A DNA stretch of 64,000 nt from Dyadobacter sp. CY312 (GCF_021390535.1 NZ_JAJUXG010000003.1:372001-436000), one strand, 5' to 3'. Counted from the stretch's first letter, positions 35,327-44,773 are shown. A program made the numbers and translations. Notes: generated by a model from the sequence alone, not told the origin.

Positions 35327-36696
35327 ACATCCTCCGATTCGTAAGAAATGCCATATTTTTCGAGCCGGCGGTACAAAGCAAATCTTGTAATACCGAGTGA
35401 GCGAGCCACTTTCGAAACCTTATTCTGATGAAATTCCATCGCCTTTCTGATCATCTGAAATTCCATTTCTTCGAGCGTTAGTGCGCCCACTTCCGGCAAA
35501 GCACTACTTCTGGAAGAAATCATTCCGGCATTCAAACTTGCCTGAAAATCGTTCACATCCAGCTCGTCGGATGACGAGAGCAATACCGTTCTCTCCACAA
35601 TGTTTTTTAGCTGCCTTATATTTCCCTGCAAGGGCAACGATTTCAGCCACTTAGAAGCCGGTTTGCTCAATTGCAAATTTGGTCGCTGGTATATGATTTT
35701 GAGGTTATTCATGAAAAATTCTGCCAGTAAAGGAATGTCATCCGGACGTTCCCGCAAGGCTGGTAACTTCACGGTAATGAGGTTGATACGGTAGTAAAGA
35801 TCTTCCCGGAAAGTACCATTCGCTACCATTTCTTCCAGATTTCGGTTGGTAGCGCATATCACGCGCACATCCACAGTTCGGCTCTTGCTGCTTCCCAATG
35901 GCTCGAATGTGCGCTCCTGTAATACCCGCAGCAATTTTACCTGGCTTGACAGATCAAGTTCGCCTATTTCGTCCAGAAAGATGGTTCCGCGGTGAGCCAT
36001 TTCAAAACGTCCCTCGCGGTCAGTCTTCGCATCTGTGAACGCGCCACGCACATGACCGAACAGTTCACTTTCAAACAGGGTGGAAGAAATACCGCCAAGG
36101 TTTACCTTTACAAATGGCTTACTTTTACGCTTACTGTTTGAATGAATTGCTTCCGCAATCAGCTCTTTTCCAGTACCGCTTTCGCCCGTAATGAGCACCG
36201 CGGCATCCGTAACGGCTATACGGCCGACCGTTTCCAGTATTTCAAGCAGCTTGGCGTCTTTGCCAACAATGTTATCAAACTGATATTTTTCTTCCAGTTT
36301 ACGCCGGTTGGTGACCTCCGGACTTTGCTGTTCCAGATTTAAAATGGTCTTTACCGATTGCAGTAAATGATCATTTTGCCAGGGTTTGGTTATAAAGTCT
36401 TTCGCACCTAGTTTCATTCCCTGTACCGCCAGATCGATGGTTCCCCAGCCGGTAATGAGTATGACTGGTATGGCAGTATCATGTTTACGGATTCTTGAAA
36501 GCAAGCTCATTCCCTCTTCACCCGAGGTTTCGATGGAAAAATTCAGATCCAGCAATATCAGTTCCGGTGTTTCGGCATTCAGTATTTTAAAAGCATCGTC
36601 AGGCGAAGCCGCACCTTTCACCCCAAAGCCCTCCTTTTTAAGCATAAGAGCCAGAGATGTTCGTATTGCAAGATCGTCGTCGATGATAAGGAGCAC
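35323..36696 (-). CDS. Sigma-54-dependent response regulator (NtrC family)
   Basis: A 457-residue regulator. The receiver (about 1-120) has IDDDLAI and the phosphoacceptor in LILLDLNFS. The AAA+ domain (about 145-370) has Walker A GESGTGKE and the sigma-54 contact loop as GAFTDA rather than GAFTGA, a variant I recall as common in Bacteroidota. The C-terminal Fis-type helix-turn-helix ends with KVARSLGITRFALYRRLEKY. It should activate sigma-54 promoters when phosphorylated by the adjacent kinase. The exporter genes upstream on the same strand are the natural candidates. Confidence 0.95.
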   Translation of the reverse strand: MLLIIDDDLAIRTSLALMLKKEGFGVKGAASPDDAFKILNAETPELILLDLNFSIETSGEEGMSLLSRIRKHDTAIPVILITGWGTIDLAVQGMKLGAKDFITKPWQNDHLLQSVKTILNLEQQSPEVTNRRKLEEKYQFDNIVGKDAKLLEILETVGRIAVTDAAVLITGESGTGKELIAEAIHSNSKRKSKPFVKVNLGGISSTLFESELFGHVRGAFTDAKTDREGRFEMAHRGTIFLDEIGELDLSSQVKLLRVLQERTFEPLGSSKSRTVDVRVICATNRNLEEMVANGTFREDLYYRINLITVKLPALRERPDDIPLLAEFFMNNLKIIYQRPNLQLSKPASKWLKSLPLQGNIRQLKNIVERTVLLSSSDELDVNDFQASLNAGMISSRSSALPEVGALTLEEMEFQMIRKAMEFHQNKVSKVARSLGITRFALYRRLEKYGISYESEDV

Positions 36697-36732
36697 TAGG
36701 TTTCAGGTTTTTAAGTTTAAAAGTTTGAAAGG

Positions 36733-36910
36733 TTTCACGCAAAGGTTTGAAGAAAAAGGAGCAAAGAACGCAAAGGAATAATCTTCGCGTTCTTTGCCAA
36801 GCTTTTTTGCTTTGCGTGAAAATTTCGAAACAAAGATTTTAAGAAAAAAGCAAAAAGCGCAGAGATACCCTTTGCACACTTTGCAGTTATCTTTTTTGCT
36901 TTGCGTGAAA
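36733..36910. repeat. CTTTGCGTGAAA repeat cluster
   Basis: One inverted copy TTTCACGCAAAG (36733-36744) and two direct copies CTTTGCGTGAAA (36810-36821, 36899-36910), with many CGCAAAG-like words between them. Further copies lie at 37381-37392 and 41938-41949. They look like dispersed intergenic repeats and bracket the GxxExxY gene. Confidence 0.7.
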
Positions 36911-36912
36911 TC

Positions 36913-37290
36913 TCACAATCCATTCACGACACGTTGAATTCCGTTTTTTAAAAGTTTAGTATTGAAATTAATCAGCAACCCCAACTTTAAATTTGACAGC
37001 CTCAAATAGGTTAAAAGCTGGGCAGAGTGGACAGGAGCAATATCTGCAATAGCCTTAATTTCTATGATGATTTTGTTTTCCACTATCATATCAATCCTGT
37101 ATCCAACGTCCATTTTCACTTCTTTGTATTCAAATGGCATAACGACTTGTTGTTTCACATCAAAACCCGCTTCCAATAAATCGTATGCAAACGCATTTTC
37201 ATAAGCTGATTCAAGCAGTCCCGGCCCAATGTTTCTATGCAACTCAAGCGCAATCCCTATGATTTCGTAAGATAGTTCATTCTCATCCAT
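36913..37290 (-). CDS. GxxExxY family protein
   Basis: A 125-residue protein with the signature GPGLLESAYENA (GxxExxY) and a PD-(D/E)XK-like core: YRIDMIVENKIIIEIKA, with D63 in the first strand and E77/K79 (ExK) in the last, plus LLTYLRLSNLKLGLLINF. The family is widespread and its function is not known; the fold resembles nucleases. It lies between the response regulator and a permease gene on the same strand and is bracketed by CTTTGCGTGAAA repeats, suggesting that it was inserted as a cassette. Confidence 0.92.
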   Translation of the reverse strand: MDENELSYEIIGIALELHRNIGPGLLESAYENAFAYDLLEAGFDVKQQVVMPFEYKEVKMDVGYRIDMIVENKIIIEIKAIADIAPVHSAQLLTYLRLSNLKLGLLINFNTKLLKNGIQRVVNGL

Positions 37291-37380
37291 GATGTTTTAT
37301 TGAAGAAGTGTATTATCACAAAGATTCAATAAAAACCATTTGACTCAAAACCCTTTTGCGAACTCTGCTAAACTTTTCGT

Positions 37381-37392
37381 CTTTGCGTGAAA
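37381..37392 (+). repeat. CTTTGCGTGAAA repeat copy
   Basis: A 12-nt exact copy of the repeat found on the other side of the GxxExxY gene, placed 91 nt upstream of that gene's start, between it and the permease stop. Confidence 0.6.
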
Positions 37393-37421
37393 CCTTCGAA
37401 ACCTTAAAAAACCTTCAACTC

Positions 37422-38588
37422 TTATTCCTCATGCAAAGCAATAGCAGGATGTATCCTCGATGCTTGCCGGCTTGGCCACCAGGCACAGAGCGTCACGATG
37501 ATGAAGATCAGAACGATTGCAATAACAATGGCTGTGATATATATATTAGCCTTCATGTCAAACACATGTATAATCGGGAACTGAATGGCAAACAGTAAGC
37601 CTATCAACACACTCAATGCGGCAAGCACCCATATTTCTCCTAAAAACTGCGTTGTAACTCCACTCTCTGTGGCTCCCATTGCTCTGCGTAATCCGATCTC
37701 ATTTTTTCTTTTGGCAATATTCAGGTTAAGGATTCCAAAAAGACCAAGGGCCACATTGGTAAGCAAAAATCCACTGACGATCAAGAAAATGGTAACCGGA
37801 ACGAGCGTCAGATTATGTCTGTTTTTACGCTGTTCAGTCAGATAACTAACCTCAATTCCCCAACCTGGTAATGTGGCAGCTACTTCCTTCACCAGCTTGG
37901 CTTCAAAATTTGCATCCACACCTGCTTTTGTTTTGATTAATACATTGGTGCTCCAGGTATCATCTTTGCTCAACATCTCGAAAAGCGCGGGCGAATCGCT
38001 GGCAAATTCACCCTTCGACTTAAATTTGTCAACAAGACCTACAACCTTGAAAGATTTTTTATCATCTACCTTTATCACTTTACCCAAGGGATTTTCATTG
38101 GCAAAAAGGACTTCTTTTAACTTCGAATTGATTACGATTGGCGTAAATTTTGAAACCCGGTCGCTCTCCGTAAACCACTTTCCGGCAACCACGGGCAAGC
38201 CAAGTGTTTTACTAAAATTCTCATCGGTATAAAAAAATTCGGGTGATATACTAACCTTCTTATACGTAACGCCATTCATCATCTGATTGGCAGAAAACGG
38301 TGAATTGCTACTCATACGTGAAAGCGATTCGACCTCTTTATTGGATTTGATCTGCTGCACAATACGATGCATTTTATCACTGACACCCACCGTATCCTGG
38401 TTATTACTCAATTGCAAATTCCAAACGCGCTCGTATTCGAAACCTATCGGCTGTACATAGTTACTGACATTGTAAACGATGAGTGACAGCACTCCGAAAA
38501 GAACCATAAAGGAGGCCCAAATCTCAATAATCAACAGAGAATGAGAGCCCTTTTTGTTCCAGATTAATTTAAATAAATGACGTAACAT
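37422..38588 (-). CDS. ABC transporter permease (MacB/FtsX type)
   Basis: A 388-residue membrane protein: an N-terminal membrane helix (about 20-41), a large periplasmic MacB-like core (about 45-270) and three C-terminal helices with the FtsX segment RKNEIGLRRAMGATESGV between the first two. It ends in SRIHPAIALHEE, as in this family. With the neighbouring permease, ATPase, TolC-like and HlyD-like genes it probably forms an envelope-spanning exporter for an unknown substrate. It lies 32 nt downstream of the other permease gene. Confidence 0.9.
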   Translation of the reverse strand: MLRHLFKLIWNKKGSHSLLIIEIWASFMVLFGVLSLIVYNVSNYVQPIGFEYERVWNLQLSNNQDTVGVSDKMHRIVQQIKSNKEVESLSRMSSNSPFSANQMMNGVTYKKVSISPEFFYTDENFSKTLGLPVVAGKWFTESDRVSKFTPIVINSKLKEVLFANENPLGKVIKVDDKKSFKVVGLVDKFKSKGEFASDSPALFEMLSKDDTWSTNVLIKTKAGVDANFEAKLVKEVAATLPGWGIEVSYLTEQRKNRHNLTLVPVTIFLIVSGFLLTNVALGLFGILNLNIAKRKNEIGLRRAMGATESGVTTQFLGEIWVLAALSVLIGLLFAIQFPIIHVFDMKANIYITAIVIAIVLIFIIVTLCAWWPSRQASRIHPAIALHEE

Positions 38589-38620
38589 ATCAATAATGAT
38601 AGAATGAGTGAATGATTGAA

Positions 38621-39862
38621 TTACGACTTAAGCGCATCGACAATTTTAAGTTTTGACATCCGGAATGCTGGTAAGACACCTGATAGAAATCCGAAAATCA
38701 GACAGATGAAAATACTGACCAGAAATACCGTGAAGTTGATCGTCAGATCGGCGTAAGCGATCCAGCCGCTGGAATTGATCATTGATATGATCACAAACGA
38801 TAATATCAACGCGAACAAACCGCCAATGAATGTGATGAAAATGTTTTCAATGATAAACTGCCAGAGCAGTGCTTTTGCCGGAGCTCCAAATGCTTTCCTT
38901 ACTCCTATTTCGGAAGCTCGTTCAAGTATCCGGCTCACATTGACATTCACCAGATTGATGGCAGGCAGCCCCATGATCATAACCAATATCAGTGCTCCTA
39001 TCGAGTAAAAAAACACTTTTTGAGAATCGTCCCTGGCAAAAGTGTCCAAAAAATGATCGAAGTATTTAAGTGCCTTGACCGTTAGTACGGTGAAGTGGCC
39101 CCCATCCCGAATCTCATCCTTTGGTATACGGGAAATAGCATTGTCGAATTCTGCCTGAATTGCCGGGACATCGTCTATTGTTTTGGCCAATACCATGGCA
39201 ATGTAACTTCCCCGGATACTCTTGTTCTCGTAATTGCTTTTTGGCGCAGTGTATGGAAAATAAACATCTCCATAGGTATACAATCGTGTGGCCGGACTGC
39301 CTTTTACAACTCCGATAACCCGGTAATTGATGTTTTCTATATCGATAAATTTACCAACCGCCTGAGCGCCCGGTTCAAAATACTGATCACGAAGGTCATC
39401 GGTGATCACGGCCACATGATCACCATTTTTTATGTTTTGCTCATTGTAAGGTTTGCCTTCCAGAAACTCAAAATCGGCCACTTCCCAGAAAGCAACATCC
39501 GTGTATTTTGTGTTTAACTTGATACGCTTTCCATTGACATAAGTATTTGAGAAACTAAAATTTGAAACAACCGCAACATTTTCAGGCGTTTTGAGCGATT
39601 TCGCATACTTTTCCAAAAACCTGAAACTTGCCGGACCGGAGCTCATCGAAGTTTTGGCAGAATCAGTTTGCAGCACCATGGCAATGTAGAGTGTTCTGAA
39701 ACGCTTGTTCTCCGGATAATGTGATCCAAAAAGATGATCCAGAAAAGAGGTAAGCACCATCAGTACTGTCAGTGTAAGACTGATCCCGAACAAGGTAATG
39801 AACGTGTAGAAAGGATGCCGAAGCAATACCTTCCAGGCGATTTTTATGTAGTTTATGAGCAT
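38621..39862 (-). CDS. ABC transporter permease (MacB/FtsX type)
   Basis: A 413-residue protein of the same family as its neighbour. It has an N-terminal helix (about 16-38), a periplasmic core, and three C-terminal helices around RASEIGVRKAFGAPAKALLW, with a final RMSKLKIVDALKS. The pair differs clearly in sequence, so the exporter may be a heterodimer. First of the two permease genes, transcribed leftwards. The 247-nt stretch upstream shows no clear promoter or gene. Confidence 0.9.
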   Translation of the reverse strand: MLINYIKIAWKVLLRHPFYTFITLFGISLTLTVLMVLTSFLDHLFGSHYPENKRFRTLYIAMVLQTDSAKTSMSSGPASFRFLEKYAKSLKTPENVAVVSNFSFSNTYVNGKRIKLNTKYTDVAFWEVADFEFLEGKPYNEQNIKNGDHVAVITDDLRDQYFEPGAQAVGKFIDIENINYRVIGVVKGSPATRLYTYGDVYFPYTAPKSNYENKSIRGSYIAMVLAKTIDDVPAIQAEFDNAISRIPKDEIRDGGHFTVLTVKALKYFDHFLDTFARDDSQKVFFYSIGALILVMIMGLPAINLVNVNVSRILERASEIGVRKAFGAPAKALLWQFIIENIFITFIGGLFALILSFVIISMINSSGWIAYADLTINFTVFLVSIFICLIFGFLSGVLPAFRMSKLKIVDALKS

Positions 39863-40109
39863 GGGGGAATGGGGATTAGGACATAGTTGGCTTGGGAACT
39901 AAGACTTTATGAAAACTCATAATCTTTCTGCTAACCTCGTCCAGTTTATTAAATAGCTATTTTTGATTCTTCCTGAATATGATTCCCAGGTTATAAAATG
40001 ATAATATGAAATTCGTTACATCTTATACCTAAACATATTTATAATATTGAATATCAATAATTTAACCTGTTTAACATATAGAATTAACCGTATTGACCCG
40101 TAGTTTTTT

Positions 40110-41051
40110 CTACTTGTTTTTCAAGGAAGTCACACAGTTTTCATAAGTATCGATTAAAGCGTCAGCTACTATTTTGGGGTCCTGCTGATGTATCCCGTGG
40201 CTGTAACGTGGCAACAATATGATCTGGCTCTTACCATTATTTTTTATCATTTCTGCATAATGGTTTATTCTTAACTCATCCAGCTCTTTCCACCACGGTA
40301 TCAGATTGATGCCCAATTTCAGATTTTTGTTCATTTCTGTTTCATAATGTTCAATATGCTTATTGTAAGCAATCATTACCGTTACAGGAACATCCTTAAT
40401 AGGTTTTAAGGATTTATAATTTTTAAAGAACTCCTGTGAACTTTCATTCTGTACTCTTTTTGCCTCATTTCGAAAGCCATCTGACGTTAAGGTGTCGTTT
40501 ATGATATTTTGAAGATTTATTGCCAACAGTTCCTGATAACCGGTTGAGCTGGATGTGTTAATTTTCACCCTGTTGTCTTCCTCTTTTGTAAGCATAAAGT
40601 CTGTCGGGTCAATAAAAAACAGCCCACAAATTTCATTTGGGTATGTGGAGGCATACAGGCGAATAAATGGCCCGCCAATTGAGTGTCCCACCAGCATATA
40701 GGGTGGACTTATTTTTAAAGTTGCCAACAAATCGTGAAGCCTTTTTATAACATCGGCATCTGTTTTAATAGAATTGTCGATTTCTGATTCTCCAATTCCG
40801 CTTCTGTCATAAACAATTCCTGCAAAGCTTTTTTGAATAAAAGGGAACATGCTCCCGTAAGCCCCGCCGCCAGACCCAAGGCCACTTTCGAAGACCATAA
40901 TTGGCTCATTGGCTTTTCTTTCTTCCAGTCCGAAAGTTCTATATGCCATTTGTTTATTGTTGATGGATATAAATTTCCGGACGGATATCTGCGAAAAAGC
41001 TGATGTTATTGAAAAAAAAGTAATTAATGCAACCGTTAGTATTGATTTCAT
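40110..41051 (-). CDS. Alpha/beta hydrolase, exported
   Basis: A 313-residue hydrolase with a signal peptide (ILTVALITFFSITSAFSQ). The nucleophile elbow is VGHSIGG, an oxyanion-type GLGSGGG segment lies earlier, YDRSGIGES precedes the nucleophile, and a late YSHGIHQQDP supplies the probable catalytic histidine. The substrate is unknown. It sits between the permease genes and the ATPase gene of the exporter on the same strand and may have been inserted there. Confidence 0.85.
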   Translation of the reverse strand: MKSILTVALITFFSITSAFSQISVRKFISINNKQMAYRTFGLEERKANEPIMVFESGLGSGGGAYGSMFPFIQKSFAGIVYDRSGIGESEIDNSIKTDADVIKRLHDLLATLKISPPYMLVGHSIGGPFIRLYASTYPNEICGLFFIDPTDFMLTKEEDNRVKINTSSSTGYQELLAINLQNIINDTLTSDGFRNEAKRVQNESSQEFFKNYKSLKPIKDVPVTVMIAYNKHIEHYETEMNKNLKLGINLIPWWKELDELRINHYAEMIKNNGKSQIILLPRYSHGIHQQDPKIVADALIDTYENCVTSLKNK

Positions 41052-41097
41052 ATTTGTTGTTTTTTATCAGCACGAAGCCTTACAAGCTAAACTGGTC

Positions 41098-41112
41098 TGG
41101 CACGCGCCTTGC
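41098..41112 (+). promoter_or_regulatory. Sigma-54 (-24/-12) consensus site, antisense orientation
   Basis: TGGCACGCGCCTTGC matches TGGCACG-N4-TTGC at all eleven fixed positions. It lies on the plus strand just outside the 3' end of the ATPase gene (minus), so transcription from it would run antisense through that gene. It may be chance, or drive an antisense RNA. Confidence 0.4.
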
Positions 41113-41119
41113 CCCTTCC

Positions 41120-41782
41120 CTAAAGCACCTGCGTACCATCGAACAACCGGATCAACCTGTGTGTCCTTTTCGCCATGGCGTCGTCGTGGGTTACCATCAC
41201 GATGGTGGCACCTTCTTCATTCAGATTCTGAAGTATTGTCAGGATTTCGTTACCCATTGCACTATCCAGGTTTCCGGTTGGTTCATCGGCCAGGATAATA
41301 TCCGGCTTGCCGACAATTGCTCTCGCAATGGCAACACGCTGCTTTTGTCCCCCAGATAATTGTTTGGGGAAATGTTTCATCCGGTTGCTCAACCCAACTT
41401 GTTCCAGTGCTTGTCTTGCCAGTTCGCGGCGCTCTTTGAGCGTACTGTCGCGATACAGCAACGGGATTTCCACGTTGTCGATTACCGAAAGATCATTGAT
41501 CAGGTGAAAGCTTTGAAAAATGAATCCCAGCTTCTCGTTTCGCAACCTGGCCAATTCTTTATCGCGGTAGTTGGTAACCTTTATTCCGCCTACTTCAATG
41601 CTGCCTTTGGAAGGTTCATCCAGAAGTCCCATGATATTAAGCAGCGTACTCTTGCCACATCCTGAAGGTCCCATAATGGATACGAATTCTCCTTTTTTTA
41701 CATCAAGATTGATGTTGTTCAACGCAAGAGTTTCAATTGAACTGGTTCGGTAAACTTTTTCGACGTTCTGTAATTTGATCAT
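41120..41782 (-). CDS. ABC transporter ATP-binding protein (LolD/MacB type)
   Basis: A 220-residue ATPase: Walker [11 protein letters not shown]-loop FIFQSFHLI, signature [14 protein letters not shown], Walker [12 protein letters not shown] and the H-loop VTHDD. It closely follows the LolD/MacB pattern and should energise the MacB-type permeases nearby. It is separated from them by the hydrolase gene; all lie on the same strand. Confidence 0.95.
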   Translation of the reverse strand: MIKLQNVEKVYRTSSIETLALNNINLDVKKGEFVSIMGPSGCGKSTLLNIMGLLDEPSKGSIEVGGIKVTNYRDKELARLRNEKLGFIFQSFHLINDLSVIDNVEIPLLYRDSTLKERRELARQALEQVGLSNRMKHFPKQLSGGQKQRVAIARAIVGKPDIILADEPTGNLDSAMGNEILTILQNLNEEGATIVMVTHDDAMAKRTHRLIRLFDGTQVL

Positions 41783-41805
41783 GGCTTGGTTTGTGTTTTA
41801 AGGGT

Positions 41806-41949
41806 TTCACGGGAACGCCCGCCGCGCAAAGACGCTAAGGGAAAAAGTAAAGAGCGCAAAAGATCCTTTATAGATATCTCTTGTATACTTCAATTGAACT
41901 ATATCTGCTTAAGTACTTTGCGGTTAAAACTTTGCGTCTTTGCGTGAAA
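41806..41949. repeat. CGCAAAG-type repeat region
   Basis: The gap between the ATPase and TolC-like genes is filled with CGCAAAGACGC-like words and ends in CTTTGCGTGAAA (41938-41949), the same 12-mer as around the GxxExxY gene. No gene is seen. Confidence 0.55.
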
Positions 41950-41958
41950 TCTTACTTA

Positions 41959-43404
41959 TTATCTTATTTTCTCGTTTTTTTCAAAATCATACAATGTCAG
42001 TAATCTCAGGCTGTAATACGATTGCCAGTAGTCGCGCAGGGCGATGATGTAATCCCGCCTTGCACGATCCTTTTCCTGCATCGCAATGCCAAGGTCTGTT
42101 ACACTCAAATCACTTAAAATAAACCGGTCCTGAGCAATTTGATACCGGTTGGCTGCAATGTCGTCTGCTAATTTGGTCAGTTTTGCCTGTTTTTGTAACA
42201 TTTGTAAAAGTGTAACCTGCGTGTATATCTGTTGCTCAAAAGTAAGTTTATCCTGCTCTACGGATTGTTGCGCAAATTCCTGATTGGCTTTTGCTATCTC
42301 CGTTCTAGCCTTATTTCTTCCCCACGTCATGATGGGCAAAGTGAATTCAAGCCGCACCGATTCCCTATCCTGTGGATTCACATAAATATCTCCCGGCCTT
42401 ACTCCCTGATTGCTCAAACCAAAAGTGGCTTGCAGCGACGCATTCAATCCATTGTTTTTCTTTGCCTTTTGGGTTTCCATTTCCGCTTCCAGCAATCTGC
42501 GTTTAAAACCAATTGCATCGGAACGGTTGGCAAAGGCTTCTTCCAAGGCAATTTTCGTATCAATCTCAAATTCCCCGGCCTCTATCGGAATTTCAAGTTC
42601 CAGATCTTGCTCGTTACGGGAACTCATGAACATTTTCAACTGCATAGATGCTACTGCTGTTGCTTGCTTTGCTGATGCAAGATCCTTTTGTGCCGTCAAA
42701 AGACCCATCTGGAGTTGCAACAGATCATTTTGAGATATCTTTCCCAACCGCAATTTGTGTTCTGCTATTTTGAACAGTGTATCACTGTTGCTTGTGTTTT
42801 TCCCGGCAATTTGCAAGTTCACTTGCGCGACCAACAGTTCAAAATAATATGCTGCGGCATCCAGGGAAACCTGTTCGAGTGATGATACAAATTGCTGGTT
42901 TCCTTCCTGAAACTTCAATGGTTCAATTTTCCTAGTCCATTTCATTTCATTGAAACGGAATAACGGCTGGTTGATCCCGATTTCCACAGGTATGCCATTG
43001 TAACTTGTTGTATTTCTGTCAAAATCGTCAAAACGCTGTAATTCCTTCTGGACGAAAATGGTGCCGCCTGTTAAAGCAATGTTCTGACTGAGACCCAGAT
43101 TCACCAGCGAGTTATTGTAAGATACATTCCTGAATGAAATTGTACCGTCTGGCTGCACAACCTGAATATATGATCTGGTGAAACCAGGTAAAGTCCCCGA
43201 CAGGCTAAGCTGCGGCTTGAAATCTGCGATAAACGAGCGATACTGCCAGTAATTGGTTTTCTTACGGGTTTCGGCCTGCTTGGATGAAATAGATTGTGAG
43301 CGCGCCAGTTGCACCACTTCCGCGAGTGTATAACGCTGAACCTGGCCAAAGATCTGACTGACAACAACGAACAGAAAAACTGATAACAGAGAAATTTTCT
43401 TCAT
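41959..43404 (-). CDS. TolC family outer membrane efflux protein
   Basis: A 481-residue protein with a signal peptide (LLSVFLFVVVSQIFGQ) and the long helical repeats of TolC/OEP proteins, such as LAEVVQLARSQSISSKQAET near the start and QIAQDRFILSDLSVTDLGIA in the second repeat. It forms the outer-membrane channel of the exporter. It starts 8 nt after the HlyD-like gene stop, so the two form one transcription unit. Confidence 0.93.
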   Translation of the reverse strand: MKKISLLSVFLFVVVSQIFGQVQRYTLAEVVQLARSQSISSKQAETRKKTNYWQYRSFIADFKPQLSLSGTLPGFTRSYIQVVQPDGTISFRNVSYNNSLVNLGLSQNIALTGGTIFVQKELQRFDDFDRNTTSYNGIPVEIGINQPLFRFNEMKWTRKIEPLKFQEGNQQFVSSLEQVSLDAAAYYFELLVAQVNLQIAGKNTSNSDTLFKIAEHKLRLGKISQNDLLQLQMGLLTAQKDLASAKQATAVASMQLKMFMSSRNEQDLELEIPIEAGEFEIDTKIALEEAFANRSDAIGFKRRLLEAEMETQKAKKNNGLNASLQATFGLSNQGVRPGDIYVNPQDRESVRLEFTLPIMTWGRNKARTEIAKANQEFAQQSVEQDKLTFEQQIYTQVTLLQMLQKQAKLTKLADDIAANRYQIAQDRFILSDLSVTDLGIAMQEKDRARRDYIIALRDYWQSYYSLRLLTLYDFEKNEKIR

Positions 43405-43412
43405 GGCACCGA

Positions 43413-44660
43413 TCAGTTTTGAATGGTAATTTCTTCCAAATGTTCATACTGATTCATATCCGTCAGAATCACCTTCTCGCCAACCTGCAAGCCGCTTTTG
43501 ATCTCTACATAGTCGAAATTGGAAAGTCCGACCTGAATGTCTCTCCTTCGTGCAATACCGTTTTCAAGCACAAACACGTGTTGTTTCTGTTTGCCATTGA
43601 ATGCAGGCCCATTTGCAACGCGAATTGTGTTGGAGCTTCGGCTTGTCACCACGTACACCTCTACTTTCATATTTGGGCGAAGCGCCTCATTTTGAGCGTT
43701 ATCAAGCTGAATTACAAAACCTATGACTCCATCTTTTACGGCTGGTTTTACCTGTGTAATGATACCGCGCAACGCCGCTTCATTTACTTTCACAATAACA
43801 GCTAAACCTGGTTTCACCTGCTCCGCATAAATATCTGAGCAAGAACCTTCTACACGAAAGCTGCCCAGATCAGCGACTTTTGCGAGCATCTCACCTTCGT
43901 TCACAGATGATCCGATGTTTTCGTTGACCCATGTCAATACACCTTTACGATCGGCCACGATGTCGGCCATTTTCAGTTTATGCTGTAATTCTTTGAGATT
44001 TTTGCCTTCGATCTGCGCGCCAAGTTCGGTTTCCCGCAAACTGGCCCCCATGGATTTACGGTTGTAAGAAAGATCATTTTCAAGCTGTTGCTTTTCCAAT
44101 TCTGCAATTTTCAGAGCATTTTCGGCGCGTGTGATATCCTCCCTGGTGCCGCCACCAACTTTTTCCAAACGCCTGGAATCTTCCAGATCAGCCCGTAATT
44201 TACTGATGTTCAAAAGCTTGATTTTATCGCTGATTTCGGCATCATACAAGTTTTTGTCCAGCTTCATACGCAGCTGTTCGATGCCGTTCTTTTTCAGCTC
44301 CAGCTGATCCTGAAATCGCTCGAATTCAATTTGAGTTAAGGATTTATCAAGCTCCACTATGGCCTGGCCGGGTACTACCTTCGTTCCCGGCGAGAGTAAA
44401 ACACTTTTTATGCTTGCACGGATCGGACTCGTGATAATCTGCTCATAGGCGGGAATTACTTCGCCAGTAGCATTGAGGGTATTCTCGACATCGCCCTGCT
44501 GGACAATCGCCGTACGTATTTTGGACGACTCCATTGTACTGCCAAGTGATTTTCGAAGGAAGTATATTCCTGCGACAAGAATCAACAAAATGATTCCGCC
44601 CACAAACCACTTTCTGTTTCTTTCGCTTTTAACAAATTCCGGTGCTACTTCCCTGTCCAT
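43413..44660 (-). CDS. HlyD/MFP family periplasmic adaptor
   Basis: A 415-residue membrane fusion protein: one N-terminal membrane helix (about 20-37), a lipoyl half (DVENTLNATGEVIPAYEQII), a coiled coil (about 115-235), the second lipoyl half (ADRKGVLTWVNENIG) and beta-barrel domains. It connects inner-membrane MacB-type permeases with the TolC-like channel. First gene of the adaptor-channel unit; directly upstream lies a large inverted repeat. Confidence 0.93.
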   Translation of the reverse strand: MDREVAPEFVKSERNRKWFVGGIILLILVAGIYFLRKSLGSTMESSKIRTAIVQQGDVENTLNATGEVIPAYEQIITSPIRASIKSVLLSPGTKVVPGQAIVELDKSLTQIEFERFQDQLELKKNGIEQLRMKLDKNLYDAEISDKIKLLNISKLRADLEDSRRLEKVGGGTREDITRAENALKIAELEKQQLENDLSYNRKSMGASLRETELGAQIEGKNLKELQHKLKMADIVADRKGVLTWVNENIGSSVNEGEMLAKVADLGSFRVEGSCSDIYAEQVKPGLAVIVKVNEAALRGIITQVKPAVKDGVIGFVIQLDNAQNEALRPNMKVEVYVVTSRSSNTIRVANGPAFNGKQKQHVFVLENGIARRRDIQVGLSNFDYVEIKSGLQVGEKVILTDMNQYEHLEEITIQN

Positions 44661-44662
44661 TG

Positions 44663-44718
44663 TGTACTGATAATTGAGAGCAATATTTTTTCATGGCTAA
44701 CCTGCTATTATCAGTACA
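44663..44718 (-). promoter_or_regulatory. 12-nt inverted repeat upstream of the adaptor gene
   Basis: TGTACTGATAAT (44663-44674) and ATTATCAGTACA (44707-44718) are perfect inverted copies 32 nt apart, the nearer one 2 nt from the start codon. They could be operator half-sites for a dimeric regulator, such as the NtrC-like protein, or form a long leader hairpin. Confidence 0.5.
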
Positions 44719-44773
44719 ACTCTATGCCAAAAGTTATGTATTTAAAAATCAACCAATTGAGAAAAATTGCCAC

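Noticed and set aside
44719..44740. Sigma-54-like TTGGCATAGAGTTGTA upstream of the adaptor gene (minus strand)
   Set aside because: The spacing between the GG and the TTG elements is one base short of consensus.
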